Shown here piece by piece: positions 25,535 to 35,949 of a stretch of DNA of 61,550 nucleotides (the stretch's first letter is position 1; each line of letters starts with the position of its first letter). The position numbers were made by a program, and so were the translations under genes. The notes beneath the pieces were generated by a model, which ran no database searches, was not told the origin of the DNA, and saw only the letters and a list, made by a program, of their open reading frames with translations. Origin of the DNA: an uncultured Oscillospiraceae bacterium (GTDB taxonomy: Bacteria; Bacillota; Clostridia; Oscillospirales; Oscillospiraceae). The stretch spans positions 1-61,550 of the forward strand of contig CAAEKQ010000099.1 in NCBI GenBank assembly GCA_900756575.1. The letters are read 5' to 3'.

Positions 25535-27238
25535 TTGAAATTTTCTCAGATGGAATATCAGCGCCCGGATCTTACGGCGCTGAAAGCGCAGATTCAGGCG
25601 CTGACCAAGGAGCTTCAGGCTGCCGAAAGCTATGAGGCCGCCAAGGCGGTGTTCCTCAAGAAGGAGGAGCTGGAGAAGCATATCTCCACCCAATCCACCC
25701 TGGCAGAGATTCGCCACACCATCGACACCCGGGACGAGTTCTACGACGGCGAGGTTCGCTTCTGGAACGGTGCGCAGCCCCAGCTGGAGGAAGACCTGCA
25801 AAAGTGGACCATGGCAATGCTGGCCTCTCCCTTCCGAAAGGATTTTACCGAGGAATACGGCGACCTGATGTTTGTAAACGCCGAGATCGCCCTGAAGACC
25901 TTCTCACCCGAGATTATGGGCGACATTCAGCAGGAGAACGACCTGACCCAGGAGTACGAAAAGCTCCTGGCCTCCGCGCAGATCCCCTTTGAGGGTAAAA
26001 CCTATACCCTCTCCCAGATGTCTCCCTTTAAGACCGACGCTGATGATGCCCGCCGCCTAGCCGCATGGAAGGCAGAGGGTCAGTGGTATAAGGACAATCA
26101 GGCCGCGCTGGACGGCATCTATGACAAGCTGGTGCATCTGCGGGATCAGATGGGCAAAAAGCTGGGCTACGAGGGCTACACCACCCTGGGCTACTACCGC
26201 ATGGGCAGAAACTGCTACACCAAAGAGGATGTAGAGAAGTTCCGCGCCGCAGTTCGCACCTATCTTGTTCCCCTGGCCGACAGCATCTATCGGGAGCAGG
26301 CAAAGCGCCTGGGCAAGGAATATCCCATGAGCTTTGCGGACAATGCCCTGGAGTTCCGCTCCGGCAATCCTCGCCCCGTTGGAACCCCTGACGATATTCT
26401 GGCCCAGGGCAAGCGGTTCTACGACGCGCTGTCCCCCGAGACCAGCGAGTTCTTCCGCACCATGCTGGACGGTGAGCTGCTGGACGTGCTCTCCACCGAG
26501 GGCAAGGCCGGCGGCGGCTACTGCACCAGCATCGCCGACTATCGGGTTCCCTTTATCTTTGCGAACTTTAACGGCACCCAGCACGACGTGGAGGTTGTAA
26601 CCCACGAGGCCGGACACGCCTTTGCCGCCTATATGAACCGGGATCGGGTGCCCATGTCCTACACCTGGCCCAGTCTGGAAGCCTGCGAGGTGCATTCCAT
26701 GTCCATGGAGTTCTTTGCATGGCCTTGGGCCGAGGGCTTCTTCGGGAAGGATACCCAGAAGTTCTACTACAGCCACCTGTCCGGTGCGCTGACCTTCATC
26801 CCCTATGGCACCATGGTGGATCATTTCCAGCACATCGTTTATGAGAAGCCCGACATGACTCCCGCAGAGCGCCACGGGGTTTGGAAGGAGCTGCTGGGGA
26901 TCTATATGCCCTGGATGAAGCTGGACGGCGACATCCCCTTCTATGCCGAGGGCGAGGGCTGGCAGCGTCAGCACCACATCTACTCCAGCCCCTTCTATTA
27001 TATTGACTACTGTCTGGCGCAGACGGTTTCCCTCCAGTTCTGGGCACTGCTCCAGAAGGATCAGAAGAACGCCTGGGAACACTATATGGCCTACACCCGC
27101 CAGGGCGGCAGCCGCACCTTCACCGAGCTGCTGAAGAACGCAGGAATGGAGAGCCCCTTCGAGGAAAAGTGCCTGAGAACCGTGGCCCAGACTGCCAAGG
27201 ATTATCTGGAGCATTTTGATCTCAGCGTTCTGGCCTGA
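25535..27238 (+). CDS. M3 family oligoendopeptidase (PepF-like)
   Basis: A 567-residue cytoplasmic zinc metallopeptidase that degrades oligopeptides. The HExxH motif is VVTHEAGHAF with ligands H357 and H361, and the third ligand lies in LEACEVHSMSME, about 28 residues later. The N-terminal half is the helical cap of the family. The start is TTG with GGAGGG 6 bases upstream. The gene is followed after 3 bases by a small membrane protein. A role in using peptides brought in by the Dpp system at 27.9-35.3 kb is plausible (inference). Confidence 0.92.
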   Translation: MKFSQMEYQRPDLTALKAQIQALTKELQAAESYEAAKAVFLKKEELEKHISTQSTLAEIRHTIDTRDEFYDGEVRFWNGAQPQLEEDLQKWTMAMLASPFRKDFTEEYGDLMFVNAEIALKTFSPEIMGDIQQENDLTQEYEKLLASAQIPFEGKTYTLSQMSPFKTDADDARRLAAWKAEGQWYKDNQAALDGIYDKLVHLRDQMGKKLGYEGYTTLGYYRMGRNCYTKEDVEKFRAAVRTYLVPLADSIYREQAKRLGKEYPMSFADNALEFRSGNPRPVGTPDDILAQGKRFYDALSPETSEFFRTMLDGELLDVLSTEGKAGGGYCTSIADYRVPFIFANFNGTQHDVEVVTHEAGHAFAAYMNRDRVPMSYTWPSLEACEVHSMSMEFFAWPWAEGFFGKDTQKFYYSHLSGALTFIPYGTMVDHFQHIVYEKPDMTPAERHGVWKELLGIYMPWMKLDGDIPFYAEGEGWQRQHHIYSSPFYYIDYCLAQTVSLQFWALLQKDQKNAWEHYMAYTRQGGSRTFTELLKNAGMESPFEEKCLRTVAQTAKDYLEHFDLSVLA

Positions 27239-27241
27239 TTT

Positions 27242-27769
27242 ATGAGCCGAAAGAACAAGCATTCCAAGCTGGAGTATTTCCAGCGCAATGCGGCGGGGGA
27301 ATATATCTATACCGGCGCCCACATGACCTATGTCTCGGAAGGAAAAAGCCGAAAGCGCTTACTGACCGAGCTGTGGGGCACGGGCATTGGGGGCGGAATT
27401 TGCCTCCTGGCCGGTGGATTCCTGCCCATCGAGAGCTTTCGGGGCTGCTTCTATGTGCTCCTCCCCTATATTGTGGCGCTGGTGGCGGCGTTCTCCTGTC
27501 TGTGGACGATGAGCGAGCTCACCGGCGGTGGGGAGCCTATGCGGCAATATGTCCACGACGCTACCGTGTTAAAGCTTCCGGGCCGGGCGATGATCGCCGC
27601 AGTGGCCGCGGTGCTGTGCATTCTAGGTCAGGCAATTTACTGCATCCTGCACAGTGGCGGAACCGTCGGCGTACTGCTTGCGTTTTTCCTGCTGGAGGGT
27701 GCTGGCGCGGCGGCAATGGTGCTGCTGTTCCGGTGCATTCGCGGTGCAAACTGGCAGCTGGAAAAATGA
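27242..27769 (+). CDS. Hypothetical four-span membrane protein
   Basis: A 175-residue protein with a basic, hydrophilic N terminus of about 45 residues. Four hydrophobic segments follow (roughly 48-63, 69-88, 113-131 and 136-159). I do not recognise the family. It starts three bases after the PepF stop and has no obvious ribosome site of its own, so it is probably coupled to it. Confidence 0.65.
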   Translation: MSRKNKHSKLEYFQRNAAGEYIYTGAHMTYVSEGKSRKRLLTELWGTGIGGGICLLAGGFLPIESFRGCFYVLLPYIVALVAAFSCLWTMSELTGGGEPMRQYVHDATVLKLPGRAMIAAVAAVLCILGQAIYCILHSGGTVGVLLAFFLLEGAGAAAMVLLFRCIRGANWQLEK

Positions 27770-27803
27770 GCTTGCGTTTCCGAGTCTTTCAGAGAAACCA
27801 AAG

Positions 27804-27832
27804 TTGACAGAACCAGTAAATGTCCCTATAAT
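27804..27832 (+). promoter_or_regulatory. Consensus promoter of the dpp operon
   Basis: A perfect TTGACA (27804-27809) and a perfect TATAAT (27827-27832) are separated by 17 bases. This is the best sigma-A promoter in the window and fits a highly expressed binding protein. The leader is about 135 bases long. Confidence 0.9.
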
Positions 27833-27883
27833 GGGACGGTCTGACGCAGTTTTGCGCCAAATTGAAAAAGGCGCGCCCCTTTG

Positions 27884-27904
27884 GCTTCCGGCAAGGCCGG
27901 AAGC
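27884..27904 (+). promoter_or_regulatory. Stable stem-loop in the dpp leader
   Basis: GCTTCCGGC-AAG-GCCGGAAGC is a perfect 9-bp stem in the 5' leader of dppA, about 70 bases before the ATG. It has no T run, so it is more likely a stabilising or protein-binding element than a terminator. Confidence 0.55.
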
Positions 27905-27974
27905 GTGATATGTTGTGAACCGCGGTACAATTTTGTCCGTTTATGTTCAATATTTTTAAGGAGGAATTTTTAAC

Positions 27975-30305
27975 ATGAAAAACAAGTCCAAGCTGCTTGC
28001 GCTGCTTCTGGCTGTTTGCATGTGCGTAGGTCTTCTGGCCGGCTGCGGCGATAACGCTGCTTCCGCCGGAAGCAATGCACCTGCCAGCGCTCCGGAAGCT
28101 GCTGCCGGCTCCGACGCCGCTGAGGGCGTTGAGACCAGTGCCAGCAATGACGGCACCCTGGTAGCCGCTGCTACCGGATTCGAGAGCAAGTTCTCTCCCT
28201 TCTTCGCAGCAAGTGCTGATGACCAGCGTGTGAGCGACATGGTTCAGGTGCCCCTGCTCACTGTGGACCGCGTATCCAACCCCGTGCTCCAGGGCATTGA
28301 GGGCGAGACCCGCGCTTACAACGGCACCGACTACACCTACTATGGTCCCGCTGACTTCACTGTCACCGAGAACGACGACGGCACCGTTTACTACGACATT
28401 ACCATGCGCGACGACATCCAGTTCTCCGATGGTACCACCGCTGACATCGATGACGTGATCTTCTCCATGTATGTATTCGCTGACCCCACCTATGACGGCT
28501 CCGCTACCTTCTACTCCTGCCCCATCGAGGGTATGGAAGACTACCGCAGCGGCATGGGCACCCTGTCTGCTCTGCTTGCCGAGGCCGGTGAGGACAACAC
28601 CGACTTCACCAACTGGACCGAGGATCAGCAGAAGGCATTCTGGGACGCTGTGAACGACGGCGGCGTGAAGTTTGCTCAGACGATCATCGACTATGTTGCT
28701 TCCCAGGGCGGCGACGGCAGCGATGCTGAGTCCTCTGCCCTGTCCGTTGCTGACGCTGCTTCCCAGTGGGGCTTCACCCTGGATGCAGACGCAACTGCAA
28801 AGGACTTCTTCCTGGCCATCGGCGATCAGTACGGCTGGAACTTCTCTCAGATGGAAGCTGAGAATGCTGGCACCGCTCTGTCCACCCTGATTCCCGAGGA
28901 CGTATATAACTATCCCACCATTGGTGTGGAAACCGGCAAGTCCGCTGACCACATCTCCGGCATTCAGAAGACCGGCGACTACAGCATGCGTGTTGTGGCA
29001 ACCGAGGTTGACGCTACCCTGATTTATCAGCTGTCTATGCCCATTGCTCCTCTCCACTACTATGGCGATGAGAGCAAGTACGACTATGATAACAACAAGT
29101 TCGGCTTTGACAAGGGCGATCTGTCCGTTGTCAGAGAGAAGACCACCCAGCCCATGGGCGCTGGCCCCTATGTCTTCAAGAGCTTTGAGAACGGCACCGT
29201 TTACATGGATGCCAACCCCACCTACTACAAGGGCGAGCCTAAGACCGCTCATCTGAACTTCCTGGAGACCCAGGAGGCAGATAAGGTTACCGGCGTTGAG
29301 GCTGGCACCCTGGATATCTCCGATCCTTCCTACTCCACCGAGGTTGCTGACCAGATCGCTCAGTACAACGGCGGCGACGACAGCATGGACGGCTCCGTCA
29401 TCACCACCCGTCTGATCGACTACCGTGGCTACGGCTACATCGGTATTGCTGCAAACAACGTGAAGGTTGGCGACGATCCCGCTTCCGACGAGTCCAAGGA
29501 TCTGCGCAAGGCCATTGCTACCGTTCTGGCCGTTTACCGTGACGAGGGCATCAGCTCCTACTACGGCAACACCGCTTCCGTCATCAACTACCCCATCTCC
29601 AACACCTCCTGGGCTGCTCCTCAGGTTACTGACGACGGCTACACCGTGGCTTACTCCGTAGACGTAGACGGCAACCCCATCTACACCGACGGTATGAGCC
29701 AGGAGGATAAGTATGATGCAGCACTGCAGGCTGCTCTGGGCTACTTCGAGAAGGCCGGCTACACCGTTGAGAACGGCAAGCTGACTGCTGCTCCCGAGGG
29801 CGCAAAGCTGGAGTATCAGGTGAACATTGGCGCCGGCGGCGCTGGCGACCACCCCTCCTTCCTGCTGCTGAAGAATGCTGCTGACGCATTCAAGAAGATC
29901 GGCTTCACCCTGAATGTCAACGATATGGCGCAGGCTGCTGACCTGTACGCTTCCTACCAGACCGGCGTTGCCGAGATGTGGTGCGCAGCATGGCAGGCCG
30001 CCGCTGATCCCGACATGTATCAGCTGTATCATTCCCAGGGTTCCACCAACTACTATCAGATCAACGATTCCGATCTGGACGAGCTGATTGTTGACGCTCG
30101 TAGCTCCACCGACGAAACCTTCCGTAAGGGCCTGTATAAGGCTGCCATGGAGATCATCATGGATTGGGGCGTTGAGGTTCCCGTTTACCAGCGTTCCGAG
30201 GCATACATTGTCTCCACTGAACGCGTGGATGCCAGCTCCCTGCCCACCGACATGACTCCTTACTGGGGCTGGGATTCTGAGGTTGAGAACATCGTTGTAA
30301 AGTAA
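27975..30305 (+). CDS. dppA: Peptide ABC transporter substrate-binding lipoprotein
   Basis: A 776-residue SBP_bac_5 (DppA/OppA) family protein, longer than the usual 500-600. The lipobox VGLLAGC is followed by an Ala/Gly/Ser linker. The body has the family order: a VTENDDGTVYYDITMRDDIQFSDGTTADIDDV-type block, then TQPMGAGPYVFKSFENG, and a C-terminal AEMWCAAWQAAADPDMYQLYHS block. An acidic insertion around residues 165-290 (after SCPIEGMEDY) accounts for the extra length. Codon bias is strong (GCT for Ala, CTG for Leu). GAGGAAT precedes the ATG. The name rests on operon order; nickel or other cargo cannot be excluded. Confidence 0.88.
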   Translation: MKNKSKLLALLLAVCMCVGLLAGCGDNAASAGSNAPASAPEAAAGSDAAEGVETSASNDGTLVAAATGFESKFSPFFAASADDQRVSDMVQVPLLTVDRVSNPVLQGIEGETRAYNGTDYTYYGPADFTVTENDDGTVYYDITMRDDIQFSDGTTADIDDVIFSMYVFADPTYDGSATFYSCPIEGMEDYRSGMGTLSALLAEAGEDNTDFTNWTEDQQKAFWDAVNDGGVKFAQTIIDYVASQGGDGSDAESSALSVADAASQWGFTLDADATAKDFFLAIGDQYGWNFSQMEAENAGTALSTLIPEDVYNYPTIGVETGKSADHISGIQKTGDYSMRVVATEVDATLIYQLSMPIAPLHYYGDESKYDYDNNKFGFDKGDLSVVREKTTQPMGAGPYVFKSFENGTVYMDANPTYYKGEPKTAHLNFLETQEADKVTGVEAGTLDISDPSYSTEVADQIAQYNGGDDSMDGSVITTRLIDYRGYGYIGIAANNVKVGDDPASDESKDLRKAIATVLAVYRDEGISSYYGNTASVINYPISNTSWAAPQVTDDGYTVAYSVDVDGNPIYTDGMSQEDKYDAALQAALGYFEKAGYTVENGKLTAAPEGAKLEYQVNIGAGGAGDHPSFLLLKNAADAFKKIGFTLNVNDMAQAADLYASYQTGVAEMWCAAWQAAADPDMYQLYHSQGSTNYYQINDSDLDELIVDARSSTDETFRKGLYKAAMEIIMDWGVEVPVYQRSEAYIVSTERVDASSLPTDMTPYWGWDSEVENIVVK

Positions 30306-30345
30306 TCGACGATTCCGCGCTCTAAAGCAATCAAGAAAAAGCACT

Positions 30346-30426
30346 GTCCCCTGCCCCTTCGGGGGCGGGGCGACGGTGACTTCGAATACGAGTCTGCCGC
30401 TCTGCTGGGAGGCGGAGCGGCAGACT
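30346..30426 (+). promoter_or_regulatory. Two strong stem-loops between dppA and dppB
   Basis: The first pairs CCCCTGCCCC with GGGGGCGGGG around a TTC loop. The second pairs AGTCTGCCGCTC with GAGCGGCAGACT over 12 perfect bp. Neither has a T tail. They sit in a 208-base gap and probably protect the dppA message or lower read-through into dppB. Confidence 0.65.
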
Positions 30427-30513
30427 GATATGCGAAGCGTTTAGGGAACAAGAGCATATTAATACTTTAGAAGATATATTGGACCAATATGTCGAAAAAA
30501 CGGAGGGATTTCC

Positions 30514-31500
30514 TTGCGAAAATATGTCGTCAAAAGAATCCTGCTGTCTGTCTTGATTCTGATCTGTGTGACATTCATTATCTATGGACTGCTGCGATGT
30601 CTCCCAAGCTCCTACGTGGAGAATATGGCCATGCAGCTGTCCTCGAAACCCGGCGCAAAGAGCTATGACGAATGGCTTGGTCAGCTCAATGCGTCCTATG
30701 GCCTGGATAAGGGCATTATCCCCGGCTACTTCACCTGGCTGGGCGATGCAATTCAGGGCAAGTTCGGCGACAGCTGGAAGTATACCGTGCCTGTTACCAC
30801 GAAGTTCGGCGAGACCATTTGGCTGAGCTTTATTATGGGCCTGATCTCCTTTGCGCTGGAGCTGGTGATTGCCATTCCCCTGGGCATCATCGCGGCGACG
30901 AAGCAGTACTCCAGAGCGGATTATGCCATCACCACGTTCTCGCTGGTTGGTATCTCCCTGCCTACCTTCTTCTTTGCCACCCTGCTGAAGCTGGGCTTTT
31001 CGGTGAAGCTGGGCTGGTTTGACCTCTATGGTCTGGTAGGACGAGATTATGCCCAACTGAGCACCTGGGGGCAGCTGCTGGATAAAGCAAACCATTTGGT
31101 GCTGCCCATTGTAACGCTGGTGATCGTATCGGTTGGTTCGCTGATGCGCTATACCCGCACCAATATGCTGGAGGTACTCAACGCCGATTACATCCGTACC
31201 GCCCGGGCCAAGGGCCTTTCGGAGCATAAGGTCATTTACCGCCATGCCTTCCGGAACACCCTGATCCCCCTGGTGACCATCATCGGCGGCAGCCTGCCCG
31301 GCCTGTTCTCCGGCGCACTGATTACCGAAACGCTGTTTATGATCCCCGGTATCGGCTTTGCCTCTTATCAGGCGATGATTGCGGGCGATATTCCGTTCTC
31401 CATGTTCTACATGACCTTTATCGCCATTCTGACCCTGATTGGCAATCTGCTGTCCGACATTCTGTATGCCGTGGTTGACCCGCGGGTACGCATTGCGTGA
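30514..31500 (+). CDS. dppB: Peptide ABC transporter permease DppB
   Basis: A 328-residue six-span permease. The EAA loop is ADYIRTARAKGLSEHKVIYRHAFRNTLIPL, and the N terminus KRILLSVLILICVTFIIY is the family's first helix. Length is normal. The start is TTG with GGAGGG upstream. It is followed by dppC after 19 bases. Confidence 0.92.
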   Translation: MRKYVVKRILLSVLILICVTFIIYGLLRCLPSSYVENMAMQLSSKPGAKSYDEWLGQLNASYGLDKGIIPGYFTWLGDAIQGKFGDSWKYTVPVTTKFGETIWLSFIMGLISFALELVIAIPLGIIAATKQYSRADYAITTFSLVGISLPTFFFATLLKLGFSVKLGWFDLYGLVGRDYAQLSTWGQLLDKANHLVLPIVTLVIVSVGSLMRYTRTNMLEVLNADYIRTARAKGLSEHKVIYRHAFRNTLIPLVTIIGGSLPGLFSGALITETLFMIPGIGFASYQAMIAGDIPFSMFYMTFIAILTLIGNLLSDILYAVVDPRVRIA

Positions 31501-31519
31501 GAAAGGAGCGTGACTTGTA

Positions 31520-33073
31520 GTGAAGGATAATCGAGAAGAACTGAAAAACAAGGACGCTCAGGAAACTGAGAACCTTTCTCTAAATGATGACCGCCGTGTC
31601 AAAGTGCTGTCTCCCGGCGCACTGGTTGCCAAGCGGTTTTTCCGGAACCGTCTGGCAGTGGTGGGCCTGAGTATGCTGATCGCCATGTTCCTGTTCTCTT
31701 TTGTGGGCGGACTCATCAGCCCCTATAAAGAGGATCAGCAGTTCTACACCTACACCTATATGGATCAGGAGTATGTAGGCGTGGTCAAAAATAAGGACTT
31801 TCGTTATGCAGTTGCAGACGGGCAGAAGTTCGGCTCTGCGGAGCAGGCGCAGTTCCTGCTGGCGCAGATGAAGGGCAAGGAGTCCTTCGATTATAAGGAT
31901 GTGACCTATGAGGTTGCCGCACAGGGAGAGGATCTTTATACCATCACCTCCGGCGGAGCGGATGTTGCCATTGCCTATAAGGACATTGTCAGCGCCGCAG
32001 ACGGTGAGGCAGAGCCCAGCTTTGCCCTAAAAAAAGCGGCCCTGATCGCCTATGTCGGCGGTGAAAGCAGCTTTGAGGCAGACGGCAAGACCTATTCCCT
32101 GGACGAAGACGGAAACATTCTGGATGGGGATCATCTTCTGGGCTACGTCAGCCGCTTTGTGGTACAGAGCAAGGAAAACGGCGTCGTTATCAGCCGCGAC
32201 TTTAAGGAAAAGCTGGAGGCGGCCATCGATGCAGGCAACGAGGAGTTTGTCTACACCGACAGCGATGGTCAGGAAGCCACCTATACTATCACCTATCAGG
32301 CCGACACCGACAGCTGGTCCGTGCTCCAGAGCACCAAGACCTATGTCTATGACCGCTATGCGTCTCCTTCTAAGGAGCACTGGCTGGGCACCGATACCTC
32401 CGGCATGGATATGCTCACCCGCCTGATGTACGGCGGACGCGTCTCGCTGATTATCGGCTTCATCGTTGTGTTTATCGCAGCGTTCCTGGGCGTCATTCTG
32501 GGCGGTGTGTCCGGATACTTTGGCGGCTGGGTGGACAACCTGATTATGCGTATTGTGGATATCTTCTATTGTATTCCCTCCACGCCCCTGATTATTATTC
32601 TGGGTTCCGCCATGGACGCCATGCAGGTTGACCCCAGGATTCGTATGCTGTATCTGATGCTGATTCTGGGCTTCCTGAGCTGGCCCTCCATTGCCCGTCT
32701 GGTACGCGGACAGATTCTGTCCCTCCGCGAGCAGGAGTTCATGACGGCCACCGAGGCTTGCGGTATCAGCGTTTCCCGTCGGATTTTCCGGCACCTGATT
32801 CCCAACGTCATTCCCCAGCTGATCGTTACCTGCACCATGAGCCTTGGCTCCACCATTCTGACCGAGGCCACCCTGAGCTTCCTGGGACTGGGCGTGAAGT
32901 TCCCCTTCGCCTCCTGGGGCAACATCATCAACGATGTCAACAACGCCTTTGTTATGACCAACTATCTGTTCATCTGGATTCCTGCCGGCATCTGCCTGCT
33001 GATTACGGTTCTGGGCTTTAACTTCGTGGGCGACGGTCTTCGGGATGCATTTGATCCCAAGATGAAGCGATAA
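31520..33073 (+). CDS. dppC: Peptide ABC transporter permease DppC with a large extracellular insert
   Basis: A 517-residue permease, about 200 residues longer than usual. TM1 lies at about 45-67. Standard OppC sequence resumes at KEHWLGTDTSGMDMLTRLMYGGRVSL near residue 290 and continues with five further helices and the EAA loop EFMTATEACGISVSRRIFRHLIPN. Between TM1 and that point is an insert of about 215 residues, hydrophilic and acidic, predicted to lie outside the membrane. It shows two loosely similar YT/YE beta-rich segments and no known domain. The start is GTG after AAAGGAG. The insert might dock the binding protein (inference). Confidence 0.9.
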   Translation: MKDNREELKNKDAQETENLSLNDDRRVKVLSPGALVAKRFFRNRLAVVGLSMLIAMFLFSFVGGLISPYKEDQQFYTYTYMDQEYVGVVKNKDFRYAVADGQKFGSAEQAQFLLAQMKGKESFDYKDVTYEVAAQGEDLYTITSGGADVAIAYKDIVSAADGEAEPSFALKKAALIAYVGGESSFEADGKTYSLDEDGNILDGDHLLGYVSRFVVQSKENGVVISRDFKEKLEAAIDAGNEEFVYTDSDGQEATYTITYQADTDSWSVLQSTKTYVYDRYASPSKEHWLGTDTSGMDMLTRLMYGGRVSLIIGFIVVFIAAFLGVILGGVSGYFGGWVDNLIMRIVDIFYCIPSTPLIIILGSAMDAMQVDPRIRMLYLMLILGFLSWPSIARLVRGQILSLREQEFMTATEACGISVSRRIFRHLIPNVIPQLIVTCTMSLGSTILTEATLSFLGLGVKFPFASWGNIINDVNNAFVMTNYLFIWIPAGICLLITVLGFNFVGDGLRDAFDPKMKR

Positions 33074-33086
33074 GGAGGAAACCGCA

Positions 33087-34236
<1,150 letters not shown>

Positions 34237-34244
<8 letters not shown>

Positions 34245-35298
34245 GAACGACCTTGTGATTAACAATAACTTTACCCCCGTGGAATATGATCCCCAGTATA
34301 TTCTCCAGGTGAACCACCTGAAGAAGTATTTCCCCATTAAAAGCGGCATGGTTTCCAAGACTGTGGGCTATGTGAAGGCTGTGGACGGCGTTACGTTTAA
34401 CTTAAAGCGCGGCACCACCATGGGCCTGGTGGGCGAATCCGGCTGCGGCAAGACCACCACCGGCCGTACCATCCTCCGTCTGTCCGGCGAAAAGACCGGT
34501 GGCCAGGTACTCTTTAACGGTAAAGAGGTCTATGACCTCAGCCCCAAGGAAATGCGGGCCATGCGGACAAAGATGCAGATTATCTTCCAGGATCCCTTCT
34601 CCAGCCTGAGTCCCCGCCTTCCCGTCGGTGAAATCATCGGCGAGGCTGTTCGGGAGCATGGCCTGGTGAGCAAGGCAGAGTTCGACGATTATATCGACAA
34701 CGTAATGGACAACTGCGGTTTGCAGCCCTTCCACAAGACCCGCTATCCCCATGAGTTCTCCGGCGGACAGCGGCAGAGAATCTGTATTGCCCGGGCGCTG
34801 GCGCTGAACCCTGAGTTCGTGGTCTGCGACGAGCCAGTTTCCGCGCTGGACGTTTCCATTCAGGCGCAGATCATCAACCTGCTCAAGGAGCTTCAGGATA
34901 AGTACAGCCTGACCTACCTGTTCATCTCCCATGACCTGTCCGTGGTCGAGCATATCTCCGACACCGTGGGCGTTATGTATCTGGGCAATCTGGTGGAATA
35001 CGGCGCAACCGAGGATATCTTCCATCATCCTCTGCATCCCTACACCGAGGCGCTGTTCTCCGCCATCCCCGTGCCCGATCCCAACGCCAAGCGGAACCGG
35101 ATCGTGCTCCAGGGTACCATCCCCTCCCCGGCCAACCCGCCCAAGGGCTGTAAGTTCCACACCCGCTGCTCCAAGTGCATGGACTGCTGCAGGGAAGTGG
35201 CGCCGGTGCAGCGTGAGGTAGAGCCCGGACATTATGTGGTCTGCCATCTGTATGACGACTATAAGGAAGTCGAAGACATCAATGGCAAGACGGAATAA
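34237..35298 (+). CDS. dppF: Peptide ABC transporter ATPase DppF
   Basis: A 353-residue ATPase partner of DppD. Walker A is GESGCGKTT, the signature is FSGGQRQR, Walker B FVVCDEPVSALD, and SHDLSVVEHISD follows. The C-terminal domain carries CKFHTRCSKCMDCC. I start it at the ATG at 34237; the in-frame ATG at 34216 has no site. It overlaps dppD by 8 bases and the next small gene by 17. Confidence 0.93.
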
Positions 35299-35560
35299 GG
35301 TCTATGACGATGACGATGGCCGCACCATCGCGGATATGTCCGAGGTCAGCGGCCCATCCATGTTCGTGCCCCGAAAAAGCGGCAGAAAAAAGCCCCCCAT
35401 GGAGCAAGAGGAATCCAGAGACACCGAGCAGGAGTGGGATCCCAAGGATCGGAGGATCTATGTGTTCGGCGCACTGCGGGCAGCACTGCTTATTGCGCTG
35501 GTATATGCAGTGGGATTTGCACTGATTATCGGATTGCTGCTGCTGATTTGGAAGCACTGA
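35282..35560 (+). CDS. Small single-span membrane protein at the end of the dpp operon
   Basis: A 92-residue protein with a charged cytoplasmic-type N terminus (acidic VYDDDDGRT, then Lys-rich) and one long hydrophobic segment at about 64-90, ending in WKH. Its ATG lies 16 bases before the dppF stop, so it is translationally linked. I do not recognise the family. It may be an accessory subunit of the transporter (inference from position). Confidence 0.65.
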   Translation: MARRNKVYDDDDGRTIADMSEVSGPSMFVPRKSGRKKPPMEQEESRDTEQEWDPKDRRIYVFGALRAALLIALVYAVGFALIIGLLLLIWKH

Positions 35561-35633
35561 AAAATGACGTCTGCATGGATATGTACCCAGTTTGCTGGAC
35601 ACTTTCATGGAATTAAACAGTTGGCATTCCATC

Positions 35634-35677
35634 ATGGATGCCTCCCGAAATTTAGAGGGAGGCATCCATTTTGTTTT
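35634..35677 (+). terminator. Rho-independent terminator of the dpp operon
   Basis: ATGGATGCCTCCC and GGGAGGCATCCAT form a perfect 13-bp stem followed by TTTGTTTT, 74 bases past the last stop. Confidence 0.9.
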
Positions 35678-35949
35678 CGCCTGGACTCGCCTGTTATTGT
35701 AGGAGTCGAGTAACCGTCAAACCATACGCGCTGATTACGAGCTTCAAGATTAATCGCTTCTATCCCAGACGCATAGCTGGCGGCGTGGCTGGTCACGCTG
35801 CTGACCTTGCTGCCGGATCAAATGGCTGAAGCTGCCTCGGACGCTTGCCGAATCCCCAATAATGGTTTGAGCAGCAGGACTCAGCCTGCTGCTCACCGAA
35901 CATATGCAGTTTTACCGCAGCGGGAACCAGGATCTGAGCCATCGGAACA
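35678..35949. other. Intergenic stretch with one perfect hairpin
   Basis: I see no gene here. A perfect 10-bp hairpin, GAGCAGCAGG/CCTGCTGCTC at 35869-35894, lies 55 bases past the flavoprotein stop on the minus strand and probably marks its mRNA 3' end, though no T run follows. Confidence 0.5.

Noticed and set aside
27789..30344. Very long antisense frame opposite dppA
   Set aside because: It has no ribosome site or recognisable domain, and is explained by the biased codons of dppA.
35678..35868. Possible gene or RNA in the gap after the dpp terminator
   Set aside because: I could find no start with a ribosome site, no conserved RNA fold and no promoter.
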